Positions 6,158-6,381 of a stretch of DNA of 6,381 nucleotides are shown piece after piece. Location of the stretch: assembly GCA_013001485.1 (NCBI GenBank), contig JABDMN010000170.1, positions 1 through 6,381 of the forward strand, read 5' to 3'. Each line of letters starts with the position of its first letter. Position 1 is the first letter of the stretch. The translations under genes and the position numbers were made by a program. The stretch comes from Acidimicrobiia bacterium. GTDB lineage: Bacteria; Actinomycetota; Acidimicrobiia; Spongiisociales; UBA5794. Below the pieces are notes generated by a model that saw only the letters and a list, made by a program, of their open reading frames with translations, was not told the DNA's origin and made no database searches.

Positions 6158-6381
6158 GTGCGCCAACCGGTCTCGATCGGTGGGCTGATCGATGGCGTGT
6201 GGGGAGAAGACGAGCCGGCCAGCGCAAAGAAGGCCGTCCAAGTACACATCCATCATCTTCGAACCCAGCTCGGTGACAGCCTGAGAACCGAGGTCATCTG
6301 GCCACCAACCCTGGAGCTGTTCCCCCACGAACACAAGATGTGGTCGACAGTCGGTATCTACGGCGGGGTCGAAGACAACAC
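6158..6381 (+). pseudogene. Truncated SARP/BTAD-type winged-helix regulator fragment
   Basis: The frame from GTG 6158 stays open to the window end (74 codons). Its residues 3-40 read QPVSIGGLIDGVWGEDEPAS and then AKKAVQVHIHHLRTQLGD. This is the pattern LIDxLWGxxxPxSAxxxLQVHxxxLRxxLG of the OmpR/PhoB-like winged helix in AfsR/SARP/BTAD regulators. The first part of that domain (about 35-40 residues) is missing. The same frame runs back only to the ackA TAA (6134-6136), and no Shine-Dalgarno site precedes the GTG. After residue 40 the expected RPPGYxL wing is not clear (VIWPPTLEL instead), which suggests decay or a junction. Third positions are less GC-rich (about 73%) than in the intact genes. 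It is probably a gene remnant. A real gene with a rare start cannot be excluded because its 3' end is outside the window. Confidence 0.5.

Noticed and set aside
5669..6334. Minus-strand open frame of 221 codons covering the end of ackA and the downstream region
   Set aside because: Most of it is antisense to ackA and its sequence is not family-like; the forward frame downstream of ackA gives a better domain match.

Overview
The window is a compact, GC-rich stretch with four intact genes, all on the + strand. G or C dominates third codon positions, GTG starts occur, and at least two genes seem to lack a Shine-Dalgarno site. Together with the protein sequences this suggests a high-GC Gram-positive bacterium (Actinomycetota, possibly an Acidimicrobiia-like lineage). 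That placement is an inference; no rRNA or marker gene is present.

Layout. Positions 1-98 hold what may be the last codons of an upstream gene (stop at 23-25), a perfect 12-bp hairpin (32-69) and a strong ribosome binding site (81-87). A Glu/Leu/Phe/Val-type amino acid dehydrogenase follows (99-1364). Its first ~50 residues do not belong to that family, and residues 1-27 look like the N-terminus of a cobalamin-independent methionine synthase-like protein (COG0620/MetE_C type). Next is a GPH/MelB-type sugar:cation symporter of the MFS (1426-2790), then full-length phosphate acetyltransferase Pta (2850-4952) and acetate kinase AckA (4949-6136), which overlap by 4 nt. The last 245 bases hold an N-terminally truncated DNA-binding domain of the AfsR/SARP/BTAD kind, open at the window edge.

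How the genes work together. Pta and AckA form the reversible acetyl-CoA / acetyl phosphate / acetate pathway and are almost certainly one translationally coupled unit. The symporter could import a sugar or glycoside whose catabolism yields acetyl-CoA, and the dehydrogenase could feed branched-chain or aromatic amino acid carbon into acyl-CoA pools. Both links are inferred from adjacency only. The symporter and pta each have a TANNNT hexamer exactly 8 nt before the ATG and no usable Shine-Dalgarno site, which suggests separately initiated, leaderless transcripts rather than one four-gene operon.

I see no RNA gene, CRISPR array, insertion sequence or obvious novel defence or mobile system. The points most worth a second look are the MetE-like leader fused in frame to the dehydrogenase, the altered active-site-region residues of AckA (with one in Pta), the paired leaderless promoters, and the broken regulator after ackA.
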